Positions 22,931 through 63,920 of a stretch of DNA of 64,000 bases are shown one piece after another. Positions within the stretch are counted from its first letter, which is position 1. The number at the start of each line of letters is the position of its first letter. The stretch covers positions 4,610,174 through 4,674,173 of the forward strand of contig OU452223.1 in the NCBI GenBank assembly GCA_911728455.2. Direction: 5' to 3'. Source of the DNA: Marthasterias glacialis. Taxonomy: Eukaryota > Echinodermata > Asteroidea > Forcipulatida > Asteriidae. The notes under the pieces are model-generated. The model was not told the DNA's origin. It ran no database searches and saw only the letters and a program-made list of their open reading frames with translations. The position numbers and the translations under genes are program-made.

Positions 22931-24809
22931 CAAACAGGCCGTATTTTTGACAGCAAGAGGGCGCAACACTAATTCCATTTTGAAACTACAAAATGTGTCA
23001 AAACATTACAAATAAAAATATCTTACTCTGATTACATTGTAAAACTGTCATTAAACAAATCTCAAAAATTGTGTATTAACTGCTTTATCAGAAGTCTAAT
23101 TGCATCTGGTATCCCACACTATTTCTATGGTTTGACCCCCAATCTACCCACAAAGGCTTGCTTTCGTTTTTGTTTGAAGTAGTTATTTCTTAGTAACATA
23201 TTTTGTGCTACTTTTTATCCCCTTAAGTGTATGAAAGCTGATTGACAACCCTTTTTGGTTAATTTTGTTGAAAAGTGCACTTCTTTAAACATTAAAAAAA
23301 TTCCCATGCTTTTTCCGGACAACTGGGGGCGCTGTTGCTTTGATGTCAAATGAGGCAGACACTGGTTTTCTGTTGAAATTCATGAAATTGTGAACCCCAA
23401 AATTTGCATATTGACAGTATTTGTGAGAAAAGTTTGCTCATTGGCTTACTGCCATGAACTGACACAACAACAAACCACTAAAGAAAAGAAAGTTTACGAA
23501 ATTAAAGTGAAATATCAATTCTGTCAACTTTTTGTGCATAAACTAATTGCAACGTTGAGGTTTGTGCCTGATATGACGTCACACTTTTGCTCATGAATAT
23601 GGAAATTAGCGTAAGCATGAAAACCAAAAAGGCACCTAAATACCCTTGAAAATGGCAAAATGGAAATGGAAAATAAGGTTAGATGGGACACAAAAGTGCA
23701 TTAAACAAAATCATGGCCCCTTAAACTTTGCGTGATTATAAAAGGTGTTTGCGCCCTCGTGCGAGGCCAAGTCTGCGGATCGCCAGGTTCACTTGGAGGT
23801 GCGCCCGCTGTTGTTAGGTAGGTAAAACTAAAGCTCGTTTGTGCGATTACGATGGAAAATCAAAGTCCAAACGATTCCAACAACTAAAAAGGTGATGGCA
23901 GATCGAAAATGTGGTGTTCGGCCATAAATTGTGAGGCGAAAGGTGAGGCGAAAGATACAGGAAACATTTTGATTGATAAACTACTGGAACATCGATGTTC
24001 CTGGCAACAGAAATTACCCTGAGCCCTTTATTATTATTATTTGTTACAGTTTTTATTATTTGTTGACAACACAATTGTGAGCGTTGTGTATTAATTTGAG
24101 TAAAATAACATGATGTGATATGATATGATATAAATGGCATAACATGATAATTTATAATGTTAGTGCGTTTTTCGTTATTTTTTTTCCATTGCCCCAAAAT
24201 GGCAAGTGAATAATAGGATCCGGGGGATAAGCCAAGAGTGCAGTGGAATAGTTAAGGATGTGAGGGCGATAAGTGACAAAGTTTTAGCCCTGCCTTTCGA
24301 GAAAAGGAGAAAAAAATTCATTTGAAATAAAGGATGTATAATGACAATTTTTTAATTATTGATTTTTAAATTAGTGATCAATCAGATCAAAAACGGAGGT
24401 TTTATTTTTTGTTTTATATGTCTATAGTATTATTTACATTTTTTTTAGATTAATTTTAAAAGAGGGTTGCCAATAATTGTATTATTAATTGCCAATTCTT
24501 GTACTTTAACTTCTTGCAAGTTTAACAGTCACAGTACCATTATGCATCAGGAGCAGGGAAAAATAGAATAACATCCAAAGGTTAGTTACAAAGACTATGG
24601 TGACTTTTTGATGGGAAGGTTTAAATCGTGGTCTGCAGAAAAGACTACCCAATATATTATTTTCTATTTGATATAACCCCCTTGTGAATCCAATATAGGA
24701 ACCCTTTCTTATACAATTTTAAGATGGATATTAATCAAGCAATAATTATGATTTCAATAATCAGTTTTGTCTTTTACATCAGTATCATGAGCAGGAAAAT
24801 TTGCCCCTA

Positions 24810-24925
24810 TATCTCTTTCACTATGGAATATAATGTACAGCTGCTGTGACGGAATTGTTTGATATTCTGTTATTTCGAGCCGCTCACAGCGCGCTGTGAG
24901 CGGCACGCCGTAGTGGAAGAGATAG
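24810..24925. mobile_element. MITE ends TATCTCTTTCAC, copy 1
   Basis: Inverted ends (tatctctttcactatgg and its complement ending gatag) around a perfect inner palindrome, ccgctcacagcgcgctgtga. A second copy is at 37158-37300. Confidence 0.8.
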
Positions 24926-25484
24926 ACCTACTTGTCGTCCTAAGATTTTATCCACTTCGTTAACGTCATCTGGTTCGTTTTACCTACCTACCGCGTGGTG
25001 GCGCCCTTCCCCGTGTGTAGTTTTTGCTGAGTCATAGTGGCACATCTGCTGCCGTGTAAAACGGTGTAAGTGTCCTATCTTGTTTTTTCTGGTATCTTTG
25101 GGTGGGTCGTTTTTGGATAGCATTTATAATGAAAAGGAAATTCTCTGGAGTAATTAGTAGTACTGACTATAATGGTATGAACTTGGATTCCTTCTTATGA
25201 TTTTATGATAATTGAATTAATGGTAATATATAGGCCCTCAAACCGTATAAAGTTGCTGGACCATTAAATTTGTTTCTCAATTAGACAAACTCCTGAAATC
25301 ACTCTAAAAAATTATAACTATAAGAAAAAATAGGTGACTTGACTCTGGGCAAGCAGAAACAACCAACAAGACTATCGAAACAAAGGTTCTGCATTACAAG
25401 TCTAGTTTTTCTTTCGACTTCAATGAACTTCCCGGTTGCATTAGGCCAGTAAGGCCCATAATTATACCGAACGTTTTTCAAGAG

Positions 25485-25575
25485 GGGGGAAGGTTCTGAG
25501 CGGGTGCCTCAGGCCCGGCTCAGGCCCCCACCCCCTACCCCTGCCCCCTGTCCCCGCCCTCCCCACCCACACTCA
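25485..25575. repeat. C-rich low-complexity tract
   Basis: Strongly C-biased stretch (ccccctacccctgccccctg). A related C-rich tract is at 26890-26960. Confidence 0.7.
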
Positions 25576-27124
25576 CAACCATTAGGCCTGCAGGCCTATC
25601 ACTTCTTGAACGGGATATAAAAAAATTTGAGCCTCGTGTCTCGCCGGGTCTCCTGTCGACGTTTCTGCTCGTCTTTATGGGATAAAGTGATCATAATACT
25701 CCACTGTTCAAACATTTGAGGATGTTCACAAAACCAAGCAGATATCTAGATTTTATAAGGAAGTGTTGATACACTTTAAAATGAAAAGGTGATGATTGAC
25801 TTGATAAGGCCTATCAATGCATCAACACTTTTTGTTGTAAGTTATCTGAACCCGTCGAAACTGTATAATTATAAAAATAAATACATAAACAAATCTTCCT
25901 GTGTTCCTTCGTAAAGCCTTCTTAAGGAAAACAAAACCAAGGACAAAAGCGCAATCGAGGACAAGGAGATCAGTGCAGGCAAATAGGCCTTATTATTTAC
26001 TGTAAGAGGGCACCCTTTGGGGTCGATTGGGGGTCACAACATACAGACGCATAATACCTATTATGTCTGTGTGGTCACAAACCATAGAAATAGTGTGGTA
26101 AACCAGATGCTATTAGACTTCCTGATAAAGTAGTTATTATACAACTTTTGAGGGTTTTTTTTTGAAAGTTTTACAATGTAATCAGTATGAGATATTTGCT
26201 TGGAAAATGTAGTTTAAAAATGTTTTGAAGTATTATTGTGTACTTTCAAAATGGAATTAGTATTGCGCCCTCTTGCTGTCAAAAATACGGCCTTCTAAGA
26301 TTGCTAGAAAATCAAAATTCTGCTTGGCATGACAGAGCGGACGTCCGTTTCCCTAGTATAGCCCCCTCTCTCTGGCCCTATATTTTAACCGTGTGTTACC
26401 CATCATACATTTCGTTTCCTGTCTGTGTTTTTGGCCGGTCGAGCGACAACGTTACACAAGAGATATCGTCTGCCAAGTTCTCTGGAAAGCCTTATTCAAA
26501 TATTACTAATAGGTTTAATCTTTGTGCAACATTGAGGAGGAACAAAACGTGAGTATGATATTATAATTTTAGAGGTAAAACTGAAGCTTTAGTCGGTTTC
26601 TGCATTTGGAATAAATAACTGAATAAACAATTGTGGAATGTGGGTGGACCTGGGTCGGGCACTTTTTCTTTCTAACGTGAACGTTACACAGACACATCAT
26701 ATTACTCACTTAGTTAGCCTACACACATAACACACTCTCTTTGTGATTGTGATTGAGGTTGGGAAAATGTGCCCGATGGTACTGCCGGTGTCATTTTATA
26801 TGGTATTCTGTTATATTCTTTTCTGGTATTCTGTATCCCCCACAAAACGGTCCGCCGGACAGAATTACCTAGTCCTACGCCCTGCGGGATTCTGTAGCCC
26901 CTCCCCTCCCCCGCTTAATATAAGGGGATTCTGTCCCCCCCCTCCCCCTGTTGCCCCACTGTCTTCATTTCGTTAGGCCTAGTTTAGTGTGGCGAAAGAT
27001 TTTTGACATCTGCTTCGTCAGAGTGCCCACCTATGTTACGGACTGGGACGCTAGTAGTAGTACGACCGATAATGTCAAAATCTCAAAAAAGGAGTACAGC
27101 ACCCCAGTTACTGGGTCTAAATCA

Positions 27125-27237
27125 GCGTAAGATTTTTTGTTTGGAAAATTTGGATTTTTAATGTTTTGAAATATTTGTGTACTTTCAAAATGGGAATAGT
27201 AGTACACCCTCTTACTGTCAAATAATACCGTCTATCT
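27125..27237 (+). repeat. Solo arm of the 22938-26293 element
   Basis: Matches the right arm (gtactttcaaaatggga...ccctcttactgtcaaa) in the same orientation, 830 bp beyond it. Confidence 0.75.
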
Positions 27238-27264
27238 CCTATTGTGATGATGACATCAAGTGAA

Positions 27265-28038
27265 TAGACCGATTGTGCGACCAATGTTTACATGTCATCA
27301 CATGACCTATTGTGGGTACTACGTCATCTTTGCTGATGGCAAACTACGTGCAAATGCATGCTGTGACCTACAGAGTCACACCAAAAGTCGGCTTTTGGTA
27401 ATAATAACACAGTACTAAGCCATTTTTATTGAAGTTGAATGTTGTGACATTGATATTAATCATAATTACTGTTTCATAAACTACCAGTATTCTACTACAA
27501 AAGAGGTTTATTTCCAGTTGTGCACTACCGGCATCGGACGACTATGTAGCCACCCGCGTGTTATTTTGTTTGTAATGTAGGCCTAAACCACTGTAAAAAA
27601 TGGTACAGAACGTTGGAAAAGTGAGCATTTATACCTAGCCTTGCGAAATTTCAAATAGGCAAAGGAATCACACAGTTTTGGACAACATTTTCTTTGGATG
27701 ATTCAGCTTCAAAACTTTGAAATTCTTGTGTTGAAAAGTGTGTGATCGCGGTCGTCTGGCCCAAATGTTCCGTCGTGCACTAGTACACATCGTGCACATT
27801 TATACGGTACTTGTACAATTTCCCAGACTTGCTGTAACTGTCCTTACTGGGTTTATTCAGCCACTCAAAGGTCTCTGGTACACACTCTGGAGAAGTTTTT
27901 ACAGATTTCGAGAAAGAAAAGCCTCGATCGAATAAACAAATGCAACAATCGTCATTTGCCGTACTGCATTTTCCTATGGATTACATTTAATACCCACAAT
28001 ATGTAGGTCACGTGACGCGGGTGGCGCAATCGGTCTAT
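27265..28038. mobile_element. MITE family TAGACcgATTGcGC, complete copy
   Basis: 774 bp, ends TAGACCGATTGTGCGACC and ggtggcgcaatcggtcta. Related copies at 10293 and 48945. Confidence 0.85.
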
Positions 28039-28526
28039 TGGGTCAACATGAGAAAAGGACTTAAAAAGTAATGGGACAACCCAGCTCCAGGTTGGAGAAC
28101 AGGTGGGTCTTGTGAACCCTTTTGATGGACAAAACAGTCTCAGCGTTATTAATGGGGACAGGAATACCGTTCCAAAGCAGGAGACACAATGTGCTTGTAT
28201 GGTGTGGCTGCTTTACATTGTATAGTCAAGTCTCATATTTCCGCAGGTCTCCTTTTTCCGGGGTATTAGAGAATTATTCTTTGGCGGTGCCAATATGTCC
28301 TCTATGGATGACTTTTATTCAGTGAATCGATAACCTTCTGCCGATCTGGTACAAAGAACATATCCGAAATGTTGAGGAGATTTTTTAAATCTAACTTTAT
28401 ATTTGTGGAAAATACACTATTTTCCAGGCCGGGCAAATTTAAGCTGACCATGGCTGCAAAAAAGTGCCATTTTATCATTTAAATTTTTACCTTAAATGTT
28501 GTTCCGTCATTCGGAATATCAGTGTC

Positions 28527-28679
28527 CAGGGGTCGATTGCACAAAGCACTAAGATTCATCTTAAGATGAGTTATCAGTATCACCATGGTGATTTGTATTG
28601 TGACATCACACTTTGCTTAGCAATTAAGGTTGATTGGCACTTAAGATCAATCTTAGCTCTTTGTGAAATCGACCCCTGA
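28527..28679. mobile_element. MITE CAGGGGTCGATT, 153 bp
   Basis: caggggtcgattgcacaaag and its complement ctttgtgaaatcgacccctg bound a hairpin-like body with ttaagat repeats. Related to 51211-51319. Confidence 0.85.
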
Positions 28680-28978
28680 TCCCGTTTTACTTTTTGGAAA
28701 AAAAATGACATCGAAAGAACTCATTTTCACCTCAAAAACGTAACAAATTGTCTGAGACCGATTTAAGGCCAGGAAACTGATGATCTGTAAAAACTAAATA
28801 ATTTCAACAACTTTTGCAAAGGGCGCCCTCATTGTGTGTGTTGTAACATAAAGTAAAAGCTCGCTCAGGTTAAAGACTTGCCTGCACAAGTACAAAACTC
28901 GCCTGGGCGAATGCGCGCAATTTTCAAATTTAGCAGTACAGTTTACAACTTGCGCAATTACTATTTTGCGCTTTTAAT

Positions 28979-29125
28979 ATGGGGCAATTCTATGACGTAC
29001 CGGACCAGTCCAAAATGGAGTGCAGGGGTATCATAGAGAAATTTGGTACTCCGCAATTAAAATGCCTAGTAAAAGAGCGAAACTTGCCCGACTGGTGGAA
29101 AATTACAAATCGTAATCCATTTAAG
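28979..29125 (+). CDS. Weak orphan exon candidate, 49 codons
   Basis: ATG to a gtaaat donor: MGQFYDVPDQSKMECRGIIE, KFGTPQLKCLVKERNLPDWW, KITNRNPFK. The composition looks protein-like, and GTPQLKCLVKERNLP faintly recalls a SAP-type helix pair. No partner exon was found on either side and no family was recognised. It could be a transposon relic or chance. Confidence 0.22.
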
Positions 29126-29792
29126 GTAAATTATTTCATATTATTATTGAATTTAGCCCCATTAATGTAGAGGAAAAAGCTTTGTCGACCATTTGAAAAA
29201 CTCCCGCGACTGTATGAGACTCGCCTCCAAAACCACACCGCGTGCATGCTAATTTTCAGAGATGTTTTCGACAAATTTAATTTGAAAACTGGTGGGTTTT
29301 TTTTAAGTCAAAGTGGAAAGTAATTACTTCAGCAACAATAATAACAGGACACTTTGCACAGGTTGGTGACTTTTTGTTTATTTTGATCAAAAAATGCGAC
29401 AAGTACCATGGAAATAGGGTATTCCATCCTATGCGCACACATGTTGACAAATTTTGAGCAATAAGGATTAAGACCATGTCAAATCTTTATTTTACACTGA
29501 GTCTTTATTTTACACCGCCACGGCACACCTCATGCAATCAAAAATCGGAAAGATTACATAAGAAAGAAAGTGGGAACTCTACTCTTCCACACTCCCATAA
29601 ACATGAATGTAATTTGCCTGATTATTAATTATGACAAGATACGTGTAATGTGCAGTTTATGACTTCGGATTTACATTACACGCACATGTAAGATTTAACT
29701 GCAATGGGTAAATGGTACAATGTACAATGAAGTTTTGCTATGATCATGATGGCACAATGTACAACATTGCACAATGTAGTACTGTAGTTTAA

Positions 29793-30131
29793 AGCCCCAG
29801 CTCAACATTGGTAAGCAAACTGTAAATGCTTCCATTTTTTTGCGCAAATCAAGATATTGTAATAAAACCAACTTGTGAAAATGTCAGCTCATTTCATTGT
29901 TTCATTTGTGAGAAAACAGTAAAAATGCATTCAGCATTTTTGTCTGCATTCCTATAGGAAGAGTTTTCATCTCACTGAGACATAAACTAATTTTGAATCT
30001 TGTTTCATTTATTAATTAAAAACGATAACACTTCAAGGAAAGTTTTCTACCATCCTTATCTTTATACCATGTAAGGTATGTAAATCTGTGAACATTTATT
30101 GTTTTCTTCTCACCAATGTTGAGCTGGGGCT
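29793..30131 (+). mobile_element. TTAA-flanked MITE (family M), copy 2
   Basis: 339 bp, same ends and orientation as copy 1, TTAA on both sides (29789-29792, 30132-30135). Confidence 0.9.
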
Positions 30132-30456
30132 TTAAGGGTAGTGAGAAGCAAGTTTGCACATGGAAAAAAATCATTACGTTTCTAAATGTCATGTCATGTA
30201 CATTGTACATTTCATTGGACTATGGAGGCCTGCAATTTTGTCTATCAACTAACCAGTATCATGTACAGTTGTGAATGCACTTTGCAATGCCTCATTGATT
30301 TTGGTGGGAAATTGATCCACAAAATGATGGAAGGCAGTACATCCTACAATGTACAGCAATACTGCCATACCTGTACATATTTACATGTAACTGTATCTTG
30401 ATGCATTGAATATAAATTCAACGTACAGAGAATGATGAAAATGAGTCAAGATTTAA

Positions 30457-30790
30457 AGCTCCAGCTCAACATTGGTAAGAAGAAAAAACATAAATGTTCA
30501 CAGATTTACATACATTACATGGTATAAAGATAATGATGGTAGAAAACTTTCCTTGAAATATTTCTGCCTGAAATATTATCGTATTTAGATAATAAATGAA
30601 ATAAGATCCAAAATTAGTTTTCGTCTCAGTGAGACGAAACTCTACCTAAAGGAATGCGTACAAAATGCTGAATGCATTTCTACTGTTTTCTCCCAAATGA
30701 AGCAACGAAATGAGCTGAAAATTTTCACAGGTTGTTTGTGCAAAGAATGGAAGCATTTACAGTCAGTAATACCAATGTTGAGGTGGGGCT
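30457..30790 (-). mobile_element. TTAA-flanked MITE (family M), copy 3
   Basis: 334 bp, opposite orientation to copies 1 and 2, TTAA on both sides. Only 325 bp from copy 2, so the pair forms an inverted couple. Confidence 0.9.
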
Positions 30791-30794
30791 TTAA

Positions 30795-32170
30795 AAAGGA
30801 AAAAAAATATTCATATAATTTGAATACGATGGTTACTGTATTAAACGGATCACTGCACACAATTGTATCACTACCACAGTACATGTGCAGTGTTTATAGA
30901 ATCCGTCTCCTCACTACATGTACATAATACTTTTATTATAGCCTGTGTGTTTTCACCGCGGTCCTACCTAATCGAAATGCTTTCACCCCGTGATGCATTC
31001 GTCTTTAATGGTTCATCCTCTAATGAACAAACAAACCTCCATTATTGAGTACACATATTAACTTATTTCCCCCCAAGTAATGGACTTGTTTTAAAATCAT
31101 TCATAACTGGGACACACATTGATTAGAGTCTGTTGTTAGTGGGATGCAATTGATGCATCCTTTTCACTTTGCATTAACACCACAATCCATGCCTGTTGTC
31201 TTAATGCAAACACCCTTTTCTCGTTGTTGATATTTCGTCATGTAGTTATTAATTTAAAAGGACAGCGGATGTCCATTAAAATGAAAATGCTTTTCATTGT
31301 GTGCTTTTGTTCCATAAAAAAGTGAGTAAAACTTCTCTTTTTTTGGAAGTCATAAGTACAATGTACGTATTTATCCCTCGAAAAAAGAGGAGTGCGTGGC
31401 GGTCATCATTGCATAAGGTCGGGAAAAAAGAAGGCCCTTATCTGGTCCCTTGATATTACTAATTATACTTAAGCTGTGTTAACAATTCCAACTGACTCAA
31501 AATACACACAAGACGCGAGAGCGGCAGCGCAGTCTGTCAACAAAAGCTCCCGACTGTACGTCACAAGTTTACATTAAATGCTTCCATTGGAGGGGCGAGG
31601 TCCGTCCTTGAAAATCTTCAAAACTAATTTTAAAATTTGTACAAGGAACATTTTTTTTATGAAAAAGGGTGTATTTACACTTCCAGAGTATATTTCTTAA
31701 TTTGTGAATAAAGTATTTTTGCTTGCCAGTTTGTTAATATTGAATTTAATTTACATGTAAAGATCTGTAAGTACTGTATGAAATTTAAATCTGAAAAGTT
31801 ATTTTTCATAAGGCCTATGTACATATACATTGCACCTCATTTGGTTTGAATAATGAAAACAAACCAAATTTTTATCTAGTTGTAACTTTGTGCGATGTAC
31901 ATTATTCAGATGTAAATATTAAAGACAAAGTTGCACATTCTCAAGTGGGAATGTGTGAATGGCTACAGAGTAGAGCTTTTAGGTGTAGATGCTGTTGTTT
32001 TTCATTTTCTTTATTAACACAGAATGAGCCAAATCTGTTGTAAAAAAATAAAAATAAATAAAGAACCTTTGACCTGCTCAATAACAAAAAATGGTACTGT
32101 GTAGTCGCGTTGAAAACACTATTTGCTTGGAGTAAAAACATACAAAGGTTCAAAGGTACTGTATAAGAAC
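30795..32170. other. Intergenic, no gene seen
   Basis: No repeat partner or conserved frame recognised. Confidence 0.5.
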
Positions 32171-32566
32171 TTAAAGGCAAAGTATACCTTTGGTTTTTGG
32201 AACCGTACATTTGCCTTAATGCTATATAATTGTAGATATATGCCATAAAACTAACCTGTGTAAATTTCAGTTCAAAAGGTGGCAGCGTTTTTGAGATATC
32301 ACCAAAAATCTGGAGCGGTTGTGTTCACACAGAAGAAGTATCCCTCATTGGAATACACATTCTGAGAAGCGTTACGGCCATAACGCTTCTCAGATTCAAA
32401 TTTTTGGGGTATAAAAAGTGATGTATTTTTCCATAACTGCAGTACTTCGAAGTGAAACGTTTCTCAAAATTCATTGTACTATCCAAAGCTGCTGTACTTC
32501 TTACCAAGTGAGTTATTATTGCCATAAATTTTCAGAGTCAGTACCAAACGTATACAGACCCTTTAA
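32171..32566. mobile_element. TTAA-bounded MITE, TTAAAGGCAAAGTATACC type
   Basis: TTAAAGGCAAAGTATACCTT at the left, cgtatacagaccctttaa at the right; the centre is a perfect hairpin, ctgagaagcgttacggcc with complement (32361-32396). Resembles TTAAAGGCA...-type inverted-repeat elements I associate with echinoderms (memory only). Confidence 0.8.
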
Positions 32567-33739
32567 AGCAGGGTCTTGTAATGTAATTATACAGGCTATA
32601 CCTAGCACTTTTAAATATCAAGAGGTACACCTGTGCATTGTATAATTTACAAGCTGTGCAACATGTACATGGTGGGTCAATCCCTGCCACGTCACCAAAG
32701 GTCCCCCAGGTGACCTCCCTCAGATTTGAGTGACAAAATTTGAAAGCAAAGCTTTAATCTTCAAACTCTGCCCCCCAAAAAAACATCCAGCCCTAAATTC
32801 AAATTGGTTTCAAAAGCTGTTTTTTCTAGAAAGTTTTCAGCCAATCTGATGGGTTTATTTTGGAAGATTTAGAAAAGTTAGTTTTTTTTGTCACTAAATT
32901 ATCCTTGTATACATGCATGAACAATATCTCTTTTAATTTTTGCTGCAATTAATACGTGTTTGTTATCAATTACGAACAACAAGTAAATAGGAATTTGTTT
33001 GAAAGTCAACAGAACTTATAGAAATATTCCCTCTCTGAATAAGTCGACAAACAGAACAAAAACTGTTTGACGGTTTGACTTTTATCTGCAAAAATATCTA
33101 TTCCAAATACAGAAAGTGTAATCAGAGGTTTGTTTACAGGGTTGAAGTACATGTATCGGTTATGAGCTTGCCAATATCAAAACTACATATTTTATTTATC
33201 AGATTTATTCTTGTCTATTCACCACGTGAGTCAAATATGATTAATGTAAACCCCAAAGTACACTTAAAACTAAACGTGTTACTCTTGGACAGAAGTGAAA
33301 CTTGAATATGAAAGGCAGTGTGATGAAATATTCTATAAAGGATGACTGTTCATTTTTTGCCAGACACCTTTGCACTTCCATGGTAGAATGACACTAAGAA
33401 CACATATTTTATGAAAGATTAATACATGGTTTGATTGGTTTTGTTTTTGTTTTTAGTTGCGTTTCCATGGGGGTGGGGTCAAACATCAAAAGTTTTCATT
33501 ACTAAATTTGCACAAAGTCAATTTTGTGTATTAATTCAAATATGCAGAGGGAATGGAAAGTTTGTTTGACAGGGGTATTCTGTCTGCTGAGATAACTACT
33601 CTTAGTATCTCCAGGGACTGTTCTCAGTTGCTGATGAAATTAAACTTAATCCATGCATCTAATCCCAGATTAGGCTTACTCACTGCCGGCAATCAAGACT
33701 GATACTAAATTGATAGTGTTTCACCACGCGAACCACTTT
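32567..33739. other. Intergenic, no gene seen
   Basis: AT-rich, no recognised feature. Confidence 0.5.
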
Positions 33740-34007
33740 CTAGCACAAAAATTCCTTTTCACACTACCGCGCCGATTCCCAGGAAATCAAACCCCAGGAA
33801 TTCCCTGGGAATTTCTGACCACACTGCCATCCCATGTTCGTTTTATACTCTTGATATGTACGTTATACCCAGGGAAACGGGTATTTCCTTGGGAAATGAC
33901 TATAGATTTCCTGGGAGTCTGCCGGGGTTAGCAAATCAATGTGTGAAAAGGTGAACAAAATTTCCCTGGGAATTTCCTGGGAAATCCGCCAGGTGTGAAT
34001 GGTGCTA
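33740..34007. mobile_element. MITE-like element with CCCAGGAAAT motifs
   Basis: Ends ctagcac and gtgctaa, with subterminal cacactacc and ggtgtgaat, and many internal copies of ttcccagg/cctgggaa in both orientations. Confidence 0.65.
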
Positions 34008-34274
34008 AGGTGACATTAAATTATAAAATTTTTGGAATTTTGCTATGGGCATACATGTAGTAAAGAGTCATGATGTATTTTACCTGTTGACATTTAGGTT
34101 GACATTTCGCATTAGATTACGGCAGGCAGTCAACTTCTCAGCTGATTTGCTGATTTGTATTTCTTTTTTCGTTCTGGAATTTTTGATGCATTTTAAAGTT
34201 TTAAATTTGTACAAATCATGCAATTAAGCCTGTGGCTGTGACAGTGATTTTTTTTTTATCAAATAAACCATTTC

Positions 34275-34298
34275 AATTCAATTCAATTCAATTCATTT
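34275..34298. repeat. (AATTC)n short tandem repeat
   Basis: Four to five units of caatt after tttatcaaataaacc. The same pentamer, reversed, ends a LINE-like tail at 57061-57101. Confidence 0.85.
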
Positions 34299-34425
34299 TA
34301 GTAGCATACAATACTGGAAATGACTAAAAAAGATTTTGTGTGAAGGCAGTCTCCCCTTTTTTTTATTTGTCTATTGCTTTTTACGAAAACTTACGAAAAC
34401 TTACACAGCGACTTTGCCACACTCA

Positions 34426-34533
34426 CCATTTTGGGAGTCAACAGGTGAGCGTGTAGGCTAAACGCTGCCTAAAATTCACACTACACAGAAACATGGCTGA
34501 TAGAAAAGCACTCGGACATTGACTCCCAAAATG
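34426..34533. repeat. Short inverted repeat
   Basis: ccattttgggagtcaa and ttgactcccaaaatgg, 76 bases apart. Confidence 0.75.
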
Positions 34534-34954
34534 GCACAACCAAAATTACTTTGAAGATGACTTCAGGTGAAATGGGTCAATACCTATGGATTTTATGATA
34601 TGATAGATATTTGTACATTTGCAATTCTGGAACCATGTGAGTTAATGTTACAAATATGTATTACATCCATCTACTATACATCACACTATGTGCAATCTAC
34701 ATGATCCTGGGTGTGTGCATGCATGTACATTATGACCCTGAATGGTGTAGTGTGAAGGTGTGTGTAGATACATGTAATTTCAGAATTTAGGACGACATCC
34801 CTGAGGAAATAATAAATAGTCCAGTTCTCAGCAACTTTATTTCAATGAGGAATGTTTGTGGTTTCCTGTGCTATTTTTTTGCACTCAAGACTTAACCATT
34901 TCATATTTGGAAGGATTCACAATACTATTTAAGTTAAGCTTAATTTACGTTATC

Positions 34955-35345
34955 ACACAAGCGCAATACGGAAAGTTCTAGCGCTTCTCATCCCATCCCA
35001 TATCAAACAAGGCCGAAGGCCAAGTTTGATATGGGACGCATACATGTACATGTATGTGTATATTTTCCCCTGTTCCATGAGCCTAAGTGTGATAACAAAT
35101 TTATCTTCCAGCTGACTAAAGTGTGATCATCACACAATCAAACAAAGCTTACAAAGACATGAAAGCGTAAAAAGGTTGGGTTTTTTTCTGGCGTGACGTT
35201 CATGAAACTAAAGATACACAAAGGTTTTGTGTCTTGCGTGTATGCGCTCGAACGGTAATTACGCACTATTGGATAAAAAATTGCAGCCGTTGTTTATGGC
35301 TCTATAAACCACGGCTGTCGAGCAATCTGATTGGATCGATTAATC
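34955..35345 (+). repeat. Dispersed hairpin repeat C, copy 2
   Basis: Fuller copy of 17755-18060. It starts at gttatcacac and has an inverted gtgtgataac at 35087; contains the palindromic cccatatcaaac ... gtttgatatggg. Ends about 630 bp before the ORP start codon. Confidence 0.8.
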
Positions 35346-35977
35346 TAAGATGTAACATCTTGCTTTTCTATTGGCTTTATCGCCACCCAAAGAGGGAACT
35401 TGTATCAAATTTTCACGATTTTCATGTTCATAATCTCATCCAGCTGCTGTTAAGTGCATGTACATTGTACATAGGTGTTATCCATAATTTGAAGCCCACA
35501 TGGCCCTGTTTGAGCCATTCTGTTCTCAATAATCCATTTCATTCTCACAAGTGGATTGCACTTTTACAGAGTAATTCAATTAAGTTCTCTTCTCTATTCT
35601 GTTGCGTCTCCCTCCAGGCCTTTCCGCTGTGTTCTACTTTGTTCCATGATGGAAGTAACATCCAAGAAAGAACCAAGCTTGACCGTGTGTTTCATGTATG
35701 CCTCTCCAGATCCTATGTATACCTCACTGTGGTGAAGTTCATAAAGTACTTTTGTTTACAAATAAAGTATCAACTTTACTTCTCCACAAACACCACCCAT
35801 GTTTGGATTGTACATCGTACTCTGCGACTGATATCTTTAAAGGAAGCCCCTAGCTTTCTCAATGTTAATTGCTTCATCGGCGACATTTGACACGTTTAAA
35901 CAACAGTCTGCATTGTTGACCTGCCTGGAGTGTGGATCATTACTAGTAGAAGGTTACTACATACAGAATGAACACTA

Positions 35978-63920
<27,943 letters not shown>

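Larger units (their letters stand above)
22938..26293. mobile_element. 3.36 kb element with ~250-bp terminal inverted repeats
   Basis: 22938-23190 and 26015-26293 are diverged reverse complements: outer end GGCCGTATTTTTGACAGCAA, then gagggcgca, later cacactatttctatggtttg. Interior has no transposase-like frame (longest about 116 codons, not recognisable). Contains a small MITE at 24810. Probably non-autonomous. Confidence 0.75.

Noticed and set aside
26890..26970. CpG-island-like promoter
   Set aside because: C-rich but strand-skewed and low-complexity, with few CpG and no gene start beside it.
35234..35890. 218-codon open frame upstream of the ORP start
   Set aside because: Begins in a dispersed repeat, has no recognisable domain and is Cys/His/Leu-rich like random AT-rich sequence. 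May overlap 5' UTR.
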